A stretch of 14,577 nt of DNA from Comamonadaceae bacterium (GTDB taxonomy: Bacteria; Pseudomonadota; Gammaproteobacteria; Burkholderiales; Burkholderiaceae_C), in contig CANBQX010000037.1 in assembly GCA_947371775.1 (NCBI GenBank), forward strand, positions 1 through 14,577, read 5' to 3'. Positions 1-7,842 of the stretch are shown here, piece after piece (the first letter of the stretch is position 1; each line of letters begins with the position of its first letter). The notes below the pieces were generated by a model that ran no database searches, was not told where the DNA came from, and saw only the letters and a program-made list of their open reading frames with translations. Both the position numbers and the translations under genes were made by a program.

Positions 1-941
1 CCCAAAGTGCCCGCATTGCGCACGGGCAATCCGGCAAAGCGCTGGGCAAAACTTTGGAGCGCAGGGCGCTGCGCGACCAGCGCGGCAAAGGCCTCACTCA
101 GGTTGACGGCAGAGCCGATGGCAATGTGGTGCGGGTAGTCGTCTATCTGGCGCAGCTCGCTCACGCGGGTGACGTCCAGCACCTGCGCAAAGTCGCGGTG
201 CTGCTTGGTAATCCACAGTCCCACATCGGTGCAGCCTGCAACCACTTGCGCCTCGGGGTGTGCTTTGCGCAGGGCCAGCAGCGTGGAGAGCTCGGTCGGG
301 GCGGCATAGGGCGACCGCGCGGGCTTGGACTTGGCGGGATGGGACGCAAGCGCCTGGTTTTCGGCCTGTGCGACCTGGGCCAGGGCTTTGAGCCCGCTGC
401 GCACAGAGGGTGTGTCCAGGCGCTGGCGCGGCATCTGTGCCATGGCCACCGCGGCGTCCAGAATGGGACGGTAGCCCGTGCAGCGGCACAAATTGCCCGA
501 CAGTGCCTGGGACGCAAGATCGCGGTCGATGGCACGCGGGGGGTGCTGCTCTGACAAGGCCGCCAGGCTCATGACAAAGCCGGGGGTGCAAAAACCGCAT
601 GGGGAACCGTGGCACTCTGCCATGGCCGCTTGGGCTGGGTGCAGCTTTCCGTCTGGCGCGGCCAGGTCTTCTACTGTCCACAGCGCCATCCCGTCGACGG
701 AATGCGCCAGTTTGATGCAGCTGTTGACGGCGCGGGTTTGCAGCTTGCCATCTTGCAATTCGCCCACCACCACGGTGCAGGCACCGCAGTCGCCCTCGCC
801 GCAACCTTCCTTGGTGCCGGTCAGGTGCAAATCTTCGCGCAGCATCTCTAGCAGTGTTCGCGTAGGCGTGACTTGCGTGAGTGTGTGCACCTGGCCGCCC
901 TTGAGAAAGCGTACCGGCTTGCAAATTGCTTGAGAGTCCAT
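1..941 (-). CDS. xdhA: Xanthine dehydrogenase small subunit XdhA, N-terminal ~313 residues (3' end outside window)
   Basis: This subunit carries the two [2Fe-2S] clusters and FAD of xanthine dehydrogenase, which oxidises hypoxanthine and xanthine to urate in the cytoplasm and passes electrons to NAD+. Translating from the ATG at 941-939 gives a ferredoxin-like domain with cluster ligands Cys47, Cys52, Cys55 and Cys74, then a second cluster domain with Cys115, Cys118 (CGFCTPG) and Cys152, Cys154 (CRCTGYRP). After about residue 200 the FAD-binding domain begins (AGCTDVGLWITKQ, later PVRNAGTLG). The gene continues past base 1, where the rest of the FAD domain and probably xdhB would lie. An AAGGA sequence lies about nine bases upstream of the ATG and supports this start. 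One oddity is that residue 114, just before Cys115, is Pro; relatives known to me have Gln. The gene is divergent from a nucleoside-type ABC importer. Confidence 0.95.
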   Translation of the reverse strand, partial: MDSQAICKPVRFLKGGQVHTLTQVTPTRTLLEMLREDLHLTGTKEGCGEGDCGACTVVVGELQDGKLQTRAVNSCIKLAHSVDGMALWTVEDLAAPDGKLHPAQAAMAECHGSPCGFCTPGFVMSLAALSEQHPPRAIDRDLASQALSGNLCRCTGYRPILDAAVAMAQMPRQRLDTPSVRSGLKALAQVAQAENQALASHPAKSKPARSPYAAPTELSTLLALRKAHPEAQVVAGCTDVGLWITKQHRDFAQVLDVTRVSELRQIDDYPHHIAIGSAVNLSEAFAALVAQRPALQSFAQRFAGLPVRNAGTL

Positions 942-1071
942 TCAAAAGGTCCTTTTTGCATCAATATGGTGCAAGGGTAAATCAGGTCGAGATCGCCATG
1001 TCTAAGCCGTTAGCATACGCATACATTCCAATTTGATAACTCACCGCTGCGACTTTTTCTGAAATAACCGC
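942..1071. promoter_or_regulatory. Divergent control region between xdhA and the BMP-type transporter, with a candidate operator
   Basis: This 130-base gap must hold the promoters of both divergent genes. The clearest structure is an inverted repeat at 956-974, TTGCATC-AATAT-GGTGCAA: 7-base arms with one mismatch and a 5-base centre. Its size and symmetry fit a dimeric repressor or activator site. A tandem GCATAC-GCATAC lies at 1013-1024. I could not identify a convincing -35/-10 pair for either gene. The transporter start at 1072 has no recognisable Shine-Dalgarno sequence, whereas xdhA has AAGGA. I saw no known purine-riboswitch pattern. Which regulator binds is unknown. Confidence 0.45.
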
Positions 1072-2586
1072 ATGAACGCCCCCCGCCTTCAACTCTCCGG
1101 CATTACCAAAGCCTATCCCGGCGTGGTCGCCAACAGTGATGTAACGCTCACCGTCTTGCCCGGCCAAATCCATGCGGTGCTTGGCGAAAACGGTGCTGGT
1201 AAATCCACATTGATGAAGATCATCTACGGATCGGTCAAGCCCGACGCCGGGCAAATGGCTTTCAACGGGCAGCTGACCCAAATCCGCAATCCGAACGAGG
1301 CACGGGCTTTGGGCATCAGCATGGTGTTCCAGCATTTCAACCTGTTTGACACCATCACCGTGGCTGAAAACGTCTGGCTCGGACTGGATAAGAGCATCAG
1401 TTTGCAAGAAGTGACCGATGGCATCCAAGAAAAAGCGGCACGCTACGGTCTCGATATTGACCCCGCGCGACCGGTACACACCCTGGGCGTGGGCGAAATG
1501 CAGCGTGTGGAGATCATCCGCGCCCTGCTCACCAACCCGCAGTTGTTGATTCTGGATGAACCGACCTCGGTGCTCACCCCCCAAGCGGTGGAGAAATTGT
1601 TTGTGGTGCTGCGTCAGCTGGCGGCCGAGGGCTGCAGTATTTTGTACATCAGCCACAAGCTGCATGAAATTCGCGCCCTGTGCACAGCGTGCACCGTGCT
1701 GCGCGGCGGCAAGGTGACCGGCGTGTGCAACCCGGCCAAAGAGACCAATGCGTCGTTGTCGCGCCTGATGATCGGCAGCGAACCGCCCAATCTCGTACAC
1801 AACCCCCGCACGCCGGGCGAGGTTCGCCTGGCGGTCCAACGCTTGAGCCTGCCGCGCGAAGAGCAGTTCGGCGTGGATTTGGATTCGATTGACTTGCATG
1901 TGCGCGCCGGGGAGGTGGTCGGCATTGCCGGCGTCTCGGGCAACGGGCAAAAAGAGCTGCTGTACGCCTTGTCGGGCGAAGACTGCCGTGCGCCTGCAGG
2001 CAGCATCCGCATGGGCGCCCACGACGTGTCGGCGCTGCATCCGGGGGCGCGGCGCAAACTGGGTTTGCATTTCGTGCCTGAGGAACGCCTGGGGCGTGGC
2101 GCCGTGCCCACCTTGAGTCTGGCGCAAAACCTGCTGCTGACACGCAACGATGCGATTGCCGCGCCGGGGTTTTTTGGCGGGTGGCTGAGCTTGGATGTAC
2201 TGGAGGCGCAAGCCCAGCGCATCATTGAGCGCTTTGGCGTCAAGGCCAATGGGCCGGGTGCTGCGGCGCGGTCGCTCTCCGGCGGGAACTTGCAAAAATT
2301 CATCGTGGGCCGCGAAATTGACGCGCAGCCCAGTCTGTTCATCGTCTCGCAGCCCACCTGGGGTGTGGATGTGGGCGCGGCGGCGCAGATTCGTTCGGCG
2401 ATCCTGGCATTGCGTGACGCCGGGTGCGCCGTGTTGGTAGTCAGTGAAGAAATTGAAGAACTGTTTGAGGTGTGCGATCGCCTGCATGTGATTGCCCATG
2501 GCAAGTTGTCGCCCTCGGTGGCTGCAGCCCAAACGACCCTGGAGAAGGTGGGTGAGTGGATGAGCGGTTTGTGGAGCGCAGCATGA
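1072..2586 (+). CDS. BMP-family (nucleoside-type) ABC importer, double ATP-binding protein
   Basis: This 504-residue cytoplasmic ATPase powers the importer made with the next three genes. It is a tandem fusion of two nucleotide-binding domains, as in RbsA/YufO-type proteins. The first domain is complete: Walker A GENGAGKS at 38-45, Q-loop Gln87, signature GVGEMQR at about 139-145, Walker B LLILDEP at 158-164, and switch His195. The second domain is degenerate, as is usual in this family: its P-loop is GVSGNGQK at 287-294 with no GKS/T, it keeps LSGGN at 402-406, and its Walker B region reads FIVSQPTWGVDVG, with no DEP. Two incomplete catalytic sites per transporter are therefore expected. The start lacks a clear ribosome binding site but matches the family's N-terminus. 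The stop overlaps the start of the first permease. By family, the substrate is most likely a purine nucleoside, which agrees with the divergent xdhA. The exact substrate cannot be read from the sequence. Confidence 0.93.
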   Translation: MNAPRLQLSGITKAYPGVVANSDVTLTVLPGQIHAVLGENGAGKSTLMKIIYGSVKPDAGQMAFNGQLTQIRNPNEARALGISMVFQHFNLFDTITVAENVWLGLDKSISLQEVTDGIQEKAARYGLDIDPARPVHTLGVGEMQRVEIIRALLTNPQLLILDEPTSVLTPQAVEKLFVVLRQLAAEGCSILYISHKLHEIRALCTACTVLRGGKVTGVCNPAKETNASLSRLMIGSEPPNLVHNPRTPGEVRLAVQRLSLPREEQFGVDLDSIDLHVRAGEVVGIAGVSGNGQKELLYALSGEDCRAPAGSIRMGAHDVSALHPGARRKLGLHFVPEERLGRGAVPTLSLAQNLLLTRNDAIAAPGFFGGWLSLDVLEAQAQRIIERFGVKANGPGAAARSLSGGNLQKFIVGREIDAQPSLFIVSQPTWGVDVGAAAQIRSAILALRDAGCAVLVVSEEIEELFEVCDRLHVIAHGKLSPSVAAAQTTLEKVGEWMSGLWSAA

Positions 2587-3662
2587 TGTCTTGGAAACTC
2601 CAGGTTCGACCCCAGGCCTCGCGGCTGTGGACCTATGGCTCGCCGGTGCTGGCGCTGGCGCTGACCGTCTTGATCGGCGTCGTGCTCTTCAAGCTCCTAG
2701 GCAAAGACCCGGTACGTGGGCTGCAGGTCTTTTTTTGGGAGCCCATCAAAACCGCTTATGCCTTGGGTGAGTTGGTGGTCAAGGCCACCCCGCTGTTGTT
2801 GATTTCGCTGGGGCTGGCGGTGTCATTCCGCTCCAACGTTTGGAACATTGGAGCCGAGGGCCAGTACATTTTGGGCGCGGTGGCCGCCAGCGGCGTGGCC
2901 TTGATGGCGGACAAAACGACCGGCAGCGGCATCGTGGTGCTGGTGATTTTGGCGGGTGTGCTGGGTGGCATGGTGTGGGCCGCGATCACGGCTTTGTTGC
3001 GCGACCGTTTCAACGCCAACGAAATTCTGGTCAGCCTGATGCTGGTCTACGTGGCCGTGCAGCTGCTGGGCTATTTGGTGTCCGGCCCCTGGAAAGACCC
3101 GCAGGGCTACAACTTTCCTCAAACCCAGAACTTTGAAGCGGTCACACGCATCCCCAAGTTGTTTTCGGGGTCGCGCATGAGCATTGGCGTGCTGTTTGCC
3201 TTGCTCGGCGTTGCCGGCGTCTGGGTGTTTTTGTTTCGCACCCGCGCGGGCTTTGCCCAGCAAGTGGGCGGTTTGGCGCCTGCGGCGGCCCGCTACGCGG
3301 GTTTTTCATCGCGCCAAGCGCTGTGGACGGCACTCCTGGTCTCCGGCGGGTTTGCTGGTTTGGCAGGGGGTCTGGAGGTCGCCGGGCCCATCGGGCAACT
3401 GACGCCCTATGTGCCCGCAGGCTACGGCTTTGCCGCCATCATCGTGGCCTATGTCGGGCGGCTGCACCCCGTGGGTTTGGTGTTTTCGAGCCTGCTGATG
3501 AGCATGTTTTACATCGGCGGTGAGCTCGCACAGAGCCGCATGGGCTTGCCCAAGTCACTCACCGGCGTGTTCCAAGGCCTGCTTTTGTTCACCTTGCTGG
3601 CTTGTGACACCTTGGTCAACTACCGCCTGGTGCGCCAAGCCAACGCAGCGGCCAAGCCTTAA
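2583..3662 (+). CDS. BMP-family ABC importer, permease 1
   Basis: This inner-membrane permease belongs to the branched-chain/ribose-type family (BPD_transp_2) and forms half of the transport channel. From the ATG at 2583 it has 359 residues. About ten hydrophobic stretches are visible, among them 21-40, 68-83, 117-138, 148-166, 200-218, 248-265, 282-300 and 330-345. The family motif NVWNIGAEGQ spans 85-94, and the cytoplasmic coupling segment NANEILVSLML starts at about 144. The ATG overlaps the ATPase stop (ATGA, 2583-2586), a sign of translational coupling, and GGAG at 2573-2576 lies six bases upstream. Two other in-frame starts exist: the ATG at 2586, and a GTG at 2556 preceded by GGAGAAGG. 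I prefer 2583 because of the ATGA overlap. It presumably pairs with the next permease as a heterodimer. Confidence 0.93.
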   Translation: MMSWKLQVRPQASRLWTYGSPVLALALTVLIGVVLFKLLGKDPVRGLQVFFWEPIKTAYALGELVVKATPLLLISLGLAVSFRSNVWNIGAEGQYILGAVAASGVALMADKTTGSGIVVLVILAGVLGGMVWAAITALLRDRFNANEILVSLMLVYVAVQLLGYLVSGPWKDPQGYNFPQTQNFEAVTRIPKLFSGSRMSIGVLFALLGVAGVWVFLFRTRAGFAQQVGGLAPAAARYAGFSSRQALWTALLVSGGFAGLAGGLEVAGPIGQLTPYVPAGYGFAAIIVAYVGRLHPVGLVFSSLLMSMFYIGGELAQSRMGLPKSLTGVFQGLLLFTLLACDTLVNYRLVRQANAAAKP

Positions 3663-3676
3663 GGAATTTTTGCACC

Positions 3677-4597
3677 ATGGAAACCTATGCGCTGTTAATC
3701 GCCGCCACGCTGAATGCGGGCACGGTGTTGGCTCTGGCCTCGCTGGGCCTCTTGATCAATGAAAAGGCTGGAATCGTCAACCTGGGTGCCGAAGGCATGA
3801 TGCTGTGTGCCGCGATTGCTGGTTTTGCCACCGTGGTACACACCGGTAGCGACAGCCTGGGCTTTGTCGCGGGCATGGCGGCCGGGGCGTTCATGGCCGC
3901 CGTGTTTGGTGTGCTGGTAATTTGGCTCAACACCAACCAATACGCCACGGGGCTGGCGCTCAGCCTGTTCGGCGCTGGTTTTTCCGCGTTTGCCGGTGTG
4001 AGCTATGTGCAGGAAAAAATGCCCGAACGCCCTAGTTTTGCGATTCCCGGCCTGTCAGACATTCCCCTTGTGGGGCCTGCGCTGTTCAGGCACCACCCCG
4101 TGGTGTACCTGACCGTGCTGTTGGCGGCGGCCTTGGTCTGGTGGCTGTACCGCACCCGTGCGGGCTTGGTACTGCGCAGCGTGGGGGAGCGGCCGGAGTC
4201 GGCGCATTCTTTGGGCTACCCCGTGCGTTGGATCCGTCTGGGCGCTGTGGTGGCCGGTGGCACGCTGTGCGGACTGGCGGGGGCCTACATCTCGATTATT
4301 TACACGCCGCTCTGGGTGGAAGGTATGGTCGCGGGCAAAGGCTGGATTGCACTGGCGCTCACCACCTTTGCCACATGGCGCCCTGGGCGCGTGCTTCTTG
4401 GCGCATATTTGTTCGGCGGGGTGACCATGCTGCAGTTTCACTTGCAGGGCATAGGGGTCGATGTGCCCAGCCAATTCTTGAGCATGTTGCCTTATGTCGC
4501 CACCATTGTGGTTTTGGCGCTGATTTCGCGAAATCCGGCGTGGATTCGGATTAATATGCCTGCATCCATCGGCAAACCGTTTTACCCTGGATCCTGA
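3677..4597 (+). CDS. BMP-family ABC importer, permease 2
   Basis: This is the second inner-membrane permease of the importer (306 residues), from the same family as its neighbour but shorter. It has the characteristic INEKAGIVNLGAEGMML at about 27-43 and the coupling-helix segment NTNQYATGLALSLFG at 85-99. Hydrophobic spans alternate over its whole length, ending with a helix at about 274-287 before a short polar tail. AAGGAA at 3661-3666 lies ten bases before the ATG and directly follows the stop of permease 1, so the two genes are clearly co-transcribed. The separation from permease 1 (14 bases) and from the lipoprotein gene (37 bases) fits a single operon. No residues look damaged. Confidence 0.93.
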   Translation: METYALLIAATLNAGTVLALASLGLLINEKAGIVNLGAEGMMLCAAIAGFATVVHTGSDSLGFVAGMAAGAFMAAVFGVLVIWLNTNQYATGLALSLFGAGFSAFAGVSYVQEKMPERPSFAIPGLSDIPLVGPALFRHHPVVYLTVLLAAALVWWLYRTRAGLVLRSVGERPESAHSLGYPVRWIRLGAVVAGGTLCGLAGAYISIIYTPLWVEGMVAGKGWIALALTTFATWRPGRVLLGAYLFGGVTMLQFHLQGIGVDVPSQFLSMLPYVATIVVLALISRNPAWIRINMPASIGKPFYPGS

Positions 4598-4634
4598 TTT
4601 TTACCTTGGCTTTAATTTTCAAAAAGGAATTGAA

Positions 4635-5792
4635 ATGACAGATGTGCAAAAACGTTCGCTGCTCAAGCTTGCAGCACTGACCGCCTTAGCGGCTGCCGCC
4701 CTGGTGGGTTGCGGAAAAAAGGAAGAGGCGGCAGCGCCAGCTGCAGCCCCCGCTTCGGCGGCCGCACCCGCGCCCGCAAAGCCTGAGCCGCTCAAAATCG
4801 CCTTCGCGTATGTCGGCCCCGTGGGCGACGGCGGTTGGACGTTTGCACATGACAACGCGCGCAAGGCACTTGAAAAAGAATTTGGCGACAAGATTGTTAC
4901 CAGCTTCGTGGAAAACGTGCCCGAGTCCGCTGACGCAGAGCGCGTGATTCGTGACATGGCCAGCCAAGGCAACAAGCTGATTTTCGGTACCACCTTTGGC
5001 TACATGGAAACCATGCTCAAAGTGGCTCCAGACTTCAAGGACGTGCATTTTGAGCACGCAACCGGTTACAAGTCCTCTGAGAACATGCGCACGTACGACA
5101 GCCGCACCTATGAAGGCGCGTACATGGCGGGCGTGATCGCTGGCAAGATGAGCAAGACCGGCACCCTGGGTGTGGTCGCTTCGGTGCCAATTCCTGAAGT
5201 GATCCGCAACATCAACAGCTTCACGCTGGGCGCGCAAAGCAGCAACCCCAAGGTCAAGACCAAAGTGGTGTGGGTGAACGAATGGTTCAACCCACCAAAG
5301 GAAACCGAAGCCGCTACCAGCTTGATCAACGGCGGTGCCGACGTTCTGTTCCAGAACACCGACTCTCCCGCAGTGCTCAAAACCGCGCAGGACAAGGGCA
5401 AGCGCGCCTTTGGCTGGGATTCCGACATGACCGCCTACGGCCCCAAAGCCCACTTGGCGTCTAGCGTGATCAACTGGACTCCGTACTACATCAAGGCCAC
5501 CAAAGACGCTTTGGAAGGCACTTGGACCACCGGTGGCGTGTGGTGGGGCGTGAAAGAAGGCGCGATTGACCTGGTGTCCATCGCCGAAGACGTGCCCGCT
5601 GAAACCAAAGCCAAAGTGGACGAAGTGAAGGCTGGTCTCAAGGACGGCAGCTTCGCCATTTGGAAGGGCCCTCTGGTGGACAACGCCGGCAAAACCCTGT
5701 TGAAGAAGGGCGAAGTGGCTGACGACAAGTTCCTCAGCGGCGTGAACTTCTACGTCAAAGGCGTTGAAGGCAAGGTGCCAGGCGCGAAGTAA
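4635..5792 (+). CDS. BMP-family substrate-binding lipoprotein of the ABC importer
   Basis: This is the periplasmic ligand-capture component, 385 residues, anchored to the membrane by lipid. The N-terminus is a lipoprotein signal: charged KR at 6-7, a hydrophobic run, and lipobox LVGC ending at Cys26, the expected lipidation site. A low-complexity Ala/Pro linker follows, to about residue 50, and then the Bmp/PnrA-like domain (IAFAYVGPVGDGGWTFAHD). Family features include the stretch GNKLIFGTTFGYMETM, which leads into the first lobe, TYEGAYMAGVIAGKMS, and GADVLFQNTDSPAVL. Relatives such as Treponema PnrA bind purine nucleosides, which supports nucleoside uptake here, although some BMP proteins bind other ligands. 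AAAGGAA upstream gives a good ribosome binding site. The gene ends 17 bases before a strong terminator and is the last of the operon. It is placed last, as often seen for proteins needed in excess. Confidence 0.93.
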   Translation: MTDVQKRSLLKLAALTALAAAALVGCGKKEEAAAPAAAPASAAAPAPAKPEPLKIAFAYVGPVGDGGWTFAHDNARKALEKEFGDKIVTSFVENVPESADAERVIRDMASQGNKLIFGTTFGYMETMLKVAPDFKDVHFEHATGYKSSENMRTYDSRTYEGAYMAGVIAGKMSKTGTLGVVASVPIPEVIRNINSFTLGAQSSNPKVKTKVVWVNEWFNPPKETEAATSLINGGADVLFQNTDSPAVLKTAQDKGKRAFGWDSDMTAYGPKAHLASSVINWTPYYIKATKDALEGTWTTGGVWWGVKEGAIDLVSIAEDVPAETKAKVDEVKAGLKDGSFAIWKGPLVDNAGKTLLKKGEVADDKFLSGVNFYVKGVEGKVPGAK

Positions 5793-5809
5793 TTCTTCCG
5801 TTTGATACT

Positions 5810-5839
5810 AAAAAAGGCCGCTTTCGAGCGGCCTTTTTT
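5810..5839 (+). terminator. Strong intrinsic terminator, likely bidirectional, after the ABC importer operon
   Basis: A perfect stem GGCCGC (5816-5821) pairs with GCGGCC (5828-5833). T5822/A5827 add one more pair and close a TTCG tetraloop. A run of six A precedes the stem and a run of six T (5834-5839) follows it. The A-run makes the same structure a terminator on the other strand, so it can also end the acyl-CoA dehydrogenase transcript arriving from the right. Confidence 0.95.
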
Positions 5840-5865
5840 GTGGGCGAACGCCAACGACTGATGGG

Positions 5866-7176
5866 CTAGCGGATGCGCGGTGGTGCTGTGCGTTGCTCCG
5901 GCGTCGTGAAGTAGCTTGCACCTTGACCGGCACGGCCATTAGCCGCCTTGAGTTCCTGGCGCGCCACGGTACGCAAATGCACCTCGTCCGGTCCGTCCAT
6001 GAGGTGCATGGCGCGGCCCCAGGACCAGAAGTCGGCCAAAGGCGTGTCAGGTGAGAGTCCCATGGCGCCAAAGATTTGAATCGCGCGTTCCACCACCCGC
6101 GTCTGCAAGCGTGCCGCCACCACTTTGACTGCGGCCGTGTCGGACTTGATTTGATCGATGGCTTCTGGTTCATGGTCTAGCCGCCAGGCCAGTTGCAGTA
6201 CCAGCAAGCGCGCCTGGGTGATCTCGATGCGGGAGTCTGCGATCCAGTCCTGCACATTGGCAAAGTCCGACAGACGCCTGCCAAACGCTTGGCGCTCCAG
6301 CACGCGCTCGCAAGCCAGTTGCAGTGCCAACTCGCACTGGCCGATGGTGCGCATGCAGTGGTGCACCCGACCCGGGCCCAAACGCGCTTGTGCCATGGCA
6401 AATCCCTCTCCCCAATGGCCCAACACATGGTCGCGCGGTACGCGCACTTCGCGCAGTCGAATTTCGCAATGTCCTTCGGGTGCGAGGTGGTTTAGCACCG
6501 AGATATTGCGGATCACCTCCACCCCCGGCGTGGTCATGGGCACCAACACCATGCTGTGCCGGTGATGCCGCGCGTCTGGCATGGCGCGTTCGTCGGACGA
6601 GGTCGGTTCTTGATTCGCGTGGCGGCACATCACGATCAGCAACTGGCACTGGGGATGCGCCGCGCCGGTGATAAACCATTTGCGGCCGTTGAGCACCAGT
6701 GCGTCGCCATCGACGGCCACTTCAGTTTGCAAATTGGTAGGGTCGGACGAGGCCACGTCAGGCTCCGACATCGCAAACGCCGAGCGTATGGTTCCCTTCA
6801 TCAAGGGTTGAAGCCATTGCACTTTTTGTGCGTCGCTGCCGAATTGGTGCAGCAGTTCCATGTTCCCGGTGTCGGGCGCGCTGCAGTTAAAAACTTCCGA
6901 CGCCCACGGCAGGCGGCCCAGGAGTTCTGCGATGGGCGCGTAGTCGAGATTGCACAGGCGGGTGCCCGGCTCATCGGGCTGCAACCGGGGCAAAAAAAGG
7001 TTCCAAAGACCTTCGTCTTGGGCCAAGGCCTTGAGGTCTTCCAGAAAGGGCGGTGGATAAACCCCCAGCGCTACGCTTTGGTGCCAGGCCGGGTTGTGGG
7101 CAAGCAAGTAACGGTGAAAAAATGCATCGGCCACGCCCAACAGGCGTCGCCCTTCGGTTGACTGCGAGAGATCCAT
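5866..7176 (-). CDS. Acyl-CoA dehydrogenase, ACAD10/11-like
   Basis: This 436-residue flavoprotein is predicted to catalyse alpha,beta-dehydrogenation of an acyl-CoA, passing electrons to electron-transfer flavoprotein in the cytoplasm. The three-domain order is visible: a helical N-terminal domain to about 130; a middle beta domain with FAMSEPDVASSDPTN (134-148) and NGRKWFITGA (163-172), which bind FAD and substrate; and a C-terminal helical domain with RQAFGR (295-300), FGAMGL (369-374) and DGPDEVH (394-400). By eye, Asp394 falls where classical acyl-CoA dehydrogenases have the catalytic Glu. This resembles the ACAD10/11 branch, so the chain-length preference cannot be inferred. The ATG at 7176 is a good family start but has no clear Shine-Dalgarno sequence. 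The gene is convergent with the importer operon and divergent from the nucleosidase gene. No beta-oxidation partner is adjacent. Confidence 0.9.
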   Translation of the reverse strand: MDLSQSTEGRRLLGVADAFFHRYLLAHNPAWHQSVALGVYPPPFLEDLKALAQDEGLWNLFLPRLQPDEPGTRLCNLDYAPIAELLGRLPWASEVFNCSAPDTGNMELLHQFGSDAQKVQWLQPLMKGTIRSAFAMSEPDVASSDPTNLQTEVAVDGDALVLNGRKWFITGAAHPQCQLLIVMCRHANQEPTSSDERAMPDARHHRHSMVLVPMTTPGVEVIRNISVLNHLAPEGHCEIRLREVRVPRDHVLGHWGEGFAMAQARLGPGRVHHCMRTIGQCELALQLACERVLERQAFGRRLSDFANVQDWIADSRIEITQARLLVLQLAWRLDHEPEAIDQIKSDTAAVKVVAARLQTRVVERAIQIFGAMGLSPDTPLADFWSWGRAMHLMDGPDEVHLRTVARQELKAANGRAGQGASYFTTPEQRTAPPRIR

Positions 7177-7272
7177 GAGGCCATTGTGGGATGCCAGGGC
7201 GTACCATGCTTGACCTGTGTCAACGCGAGCGGTTTGCGTTGGCGCAGCTTCTTGCCAGAAACCCGCTTCACC
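7177..7272. promoter_or_regulatory. Divergent intergenic region with two small dyads
   Basis: This 96-base gap separates the acyl-CoA dehydrogenase and nucleosidase-like genes. It contains TTGAC-CTGT-GTCAA (7210-7223) and, directly after and sharing two bases, AACGC-N9-GCGTT (7222-7226 with 7236-7240). These are candidate protein-binding dyads. Short dyads arise by chance, and I could not assign clear -35/-10 elements, so a regulatory role is tentative. Confidence 0.25.
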
Positions 7273-7839
7273 ATGTCAAAACCGATACCAAGCTCTGTTC
7301 TCGTTCTGGTCGCTCTGCCCCAGGAGCTCGACGCGTCCCTGTTGCAAGGCCGCGCGAAGGTCTGCTACACGGGGGTGGGGAAGGTCAACGCGGCCTATGC
7401 CACCCTGCAGGCCCTGCGCGAGCATTCCCCCAGTCTGGTCATTAACTTTGGCTCTGCGGGCCGGGTCGCGCCGTGCCCGGCGGGCTTGGTCGAGGTGGCC
7501 AGCGTGTTGCAACGCGACATGAACGCCGAGCCGCTGGCCCCGCGAGGCGCAACGCCTTTTCAGGAGGGTGGGCACACCTTGCACTCGGGTCGCGAGGGAG
7601 TCGTTTGCGGCACGGGCGACAGCTTTGTAACGGCGCCGGATCCGTGGTTTGCGTCGCGTGGCGTGCAGTTGGTGGACATGGAGCTGTACGCGGTGGCCAG
7701 CGTGTGCGCCCGGCAAAACATGGCCTGGCGTGCGCTGAAGTTTGTGTCCGATGACGCCAATGCGGACTCCGCCAAGGACTGGCAAGCCAATGTGCGCCAG
7801 GGCGAACAGATGTTTGTGGATTGGCTTCTTAGCCAGTAG
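7273..7839 (+). CDS. Nucleosidase of the MTA/SAH nucleosidase superfamily (short form)
   Basis: The predicted role is hydrolysis of the N-glycosidic bond of a purine nucleoside such as 5'-methylthioadenosine or S-adenosylhomocysteine. The 188-residue protein aligns by eye with E. coli Mtn/Pfs: Glu18 matches the Glu12 acid, GVGKVNAA (34-41) and NFGSAG (58-63) form the phosphate/ribose region, VDMEL (134-138) carries the ribose-binding Glu137, and Asp160 in FVSDDAN matches Asp197. It is about 40 residues shorter than Pfs, mainly between residues 80 and 110. Its RDMNAEPLAPRG stretch suggests a distinct subgroup whose true substrate may differ. I chose the ATG at 7273. The frame is open back to a GTG at 7186, but that extension does not look like the family. 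The gene converges on the PhnD-like gene with only three bases between stops. Confidence 0.75.
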   Translation: MSKPIPSSVLVLVALPQELDASLLQGRAKVCYTGVGKVNAAYATLQALREHSPSLVINFGSAGRVAPCPAGLVEVASVLQRDMNAEPLAPRGATPFQEGGHTLHSGREGVVCGTGDSFVTAPDPWFASRGVQLVDMELYAVASVCARQNMAWRALKFVSDDANADSAKDWQANVRQGEQMFVDWLLSQ

Positions 7840-7842
7840 CTC

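Noticed and set aside
94..945. 283-codon minus-strand frame overlapping xdhA
   Set aside because: It is out of frame with the ferredoxin and FAD motifs. The true XdhA frame starts at 941.
998..1036. 12-codon ORF MSKPLAYAYIPI before the importer ATPase
   Set aside because: It has only a weak purine stretch before the ATG, no overlap with the next gene, and a length easily reached by chance.
942..1071. Purine-type riboswitch before the importer
   Set aside because: I could not find the conserved three-stem junction bases of the guanine/adenine class.
982..2532. 516-codon open frame antisense to the ABC ATPase
   Set aside because: The sense-strand ATPase has complete family motifs. The antisense translation is rich in His, Gln and Arg with no recognisable domain, as expected for a shadow frame in GC-rich DNA.
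2556..2582. GTG start for permease 1
   Set aside because: GGAGAAGG precedes it, but the ATG at 2583 gives the standard ATGA overlap and the better N-terminus. It is kept as an alternative only.
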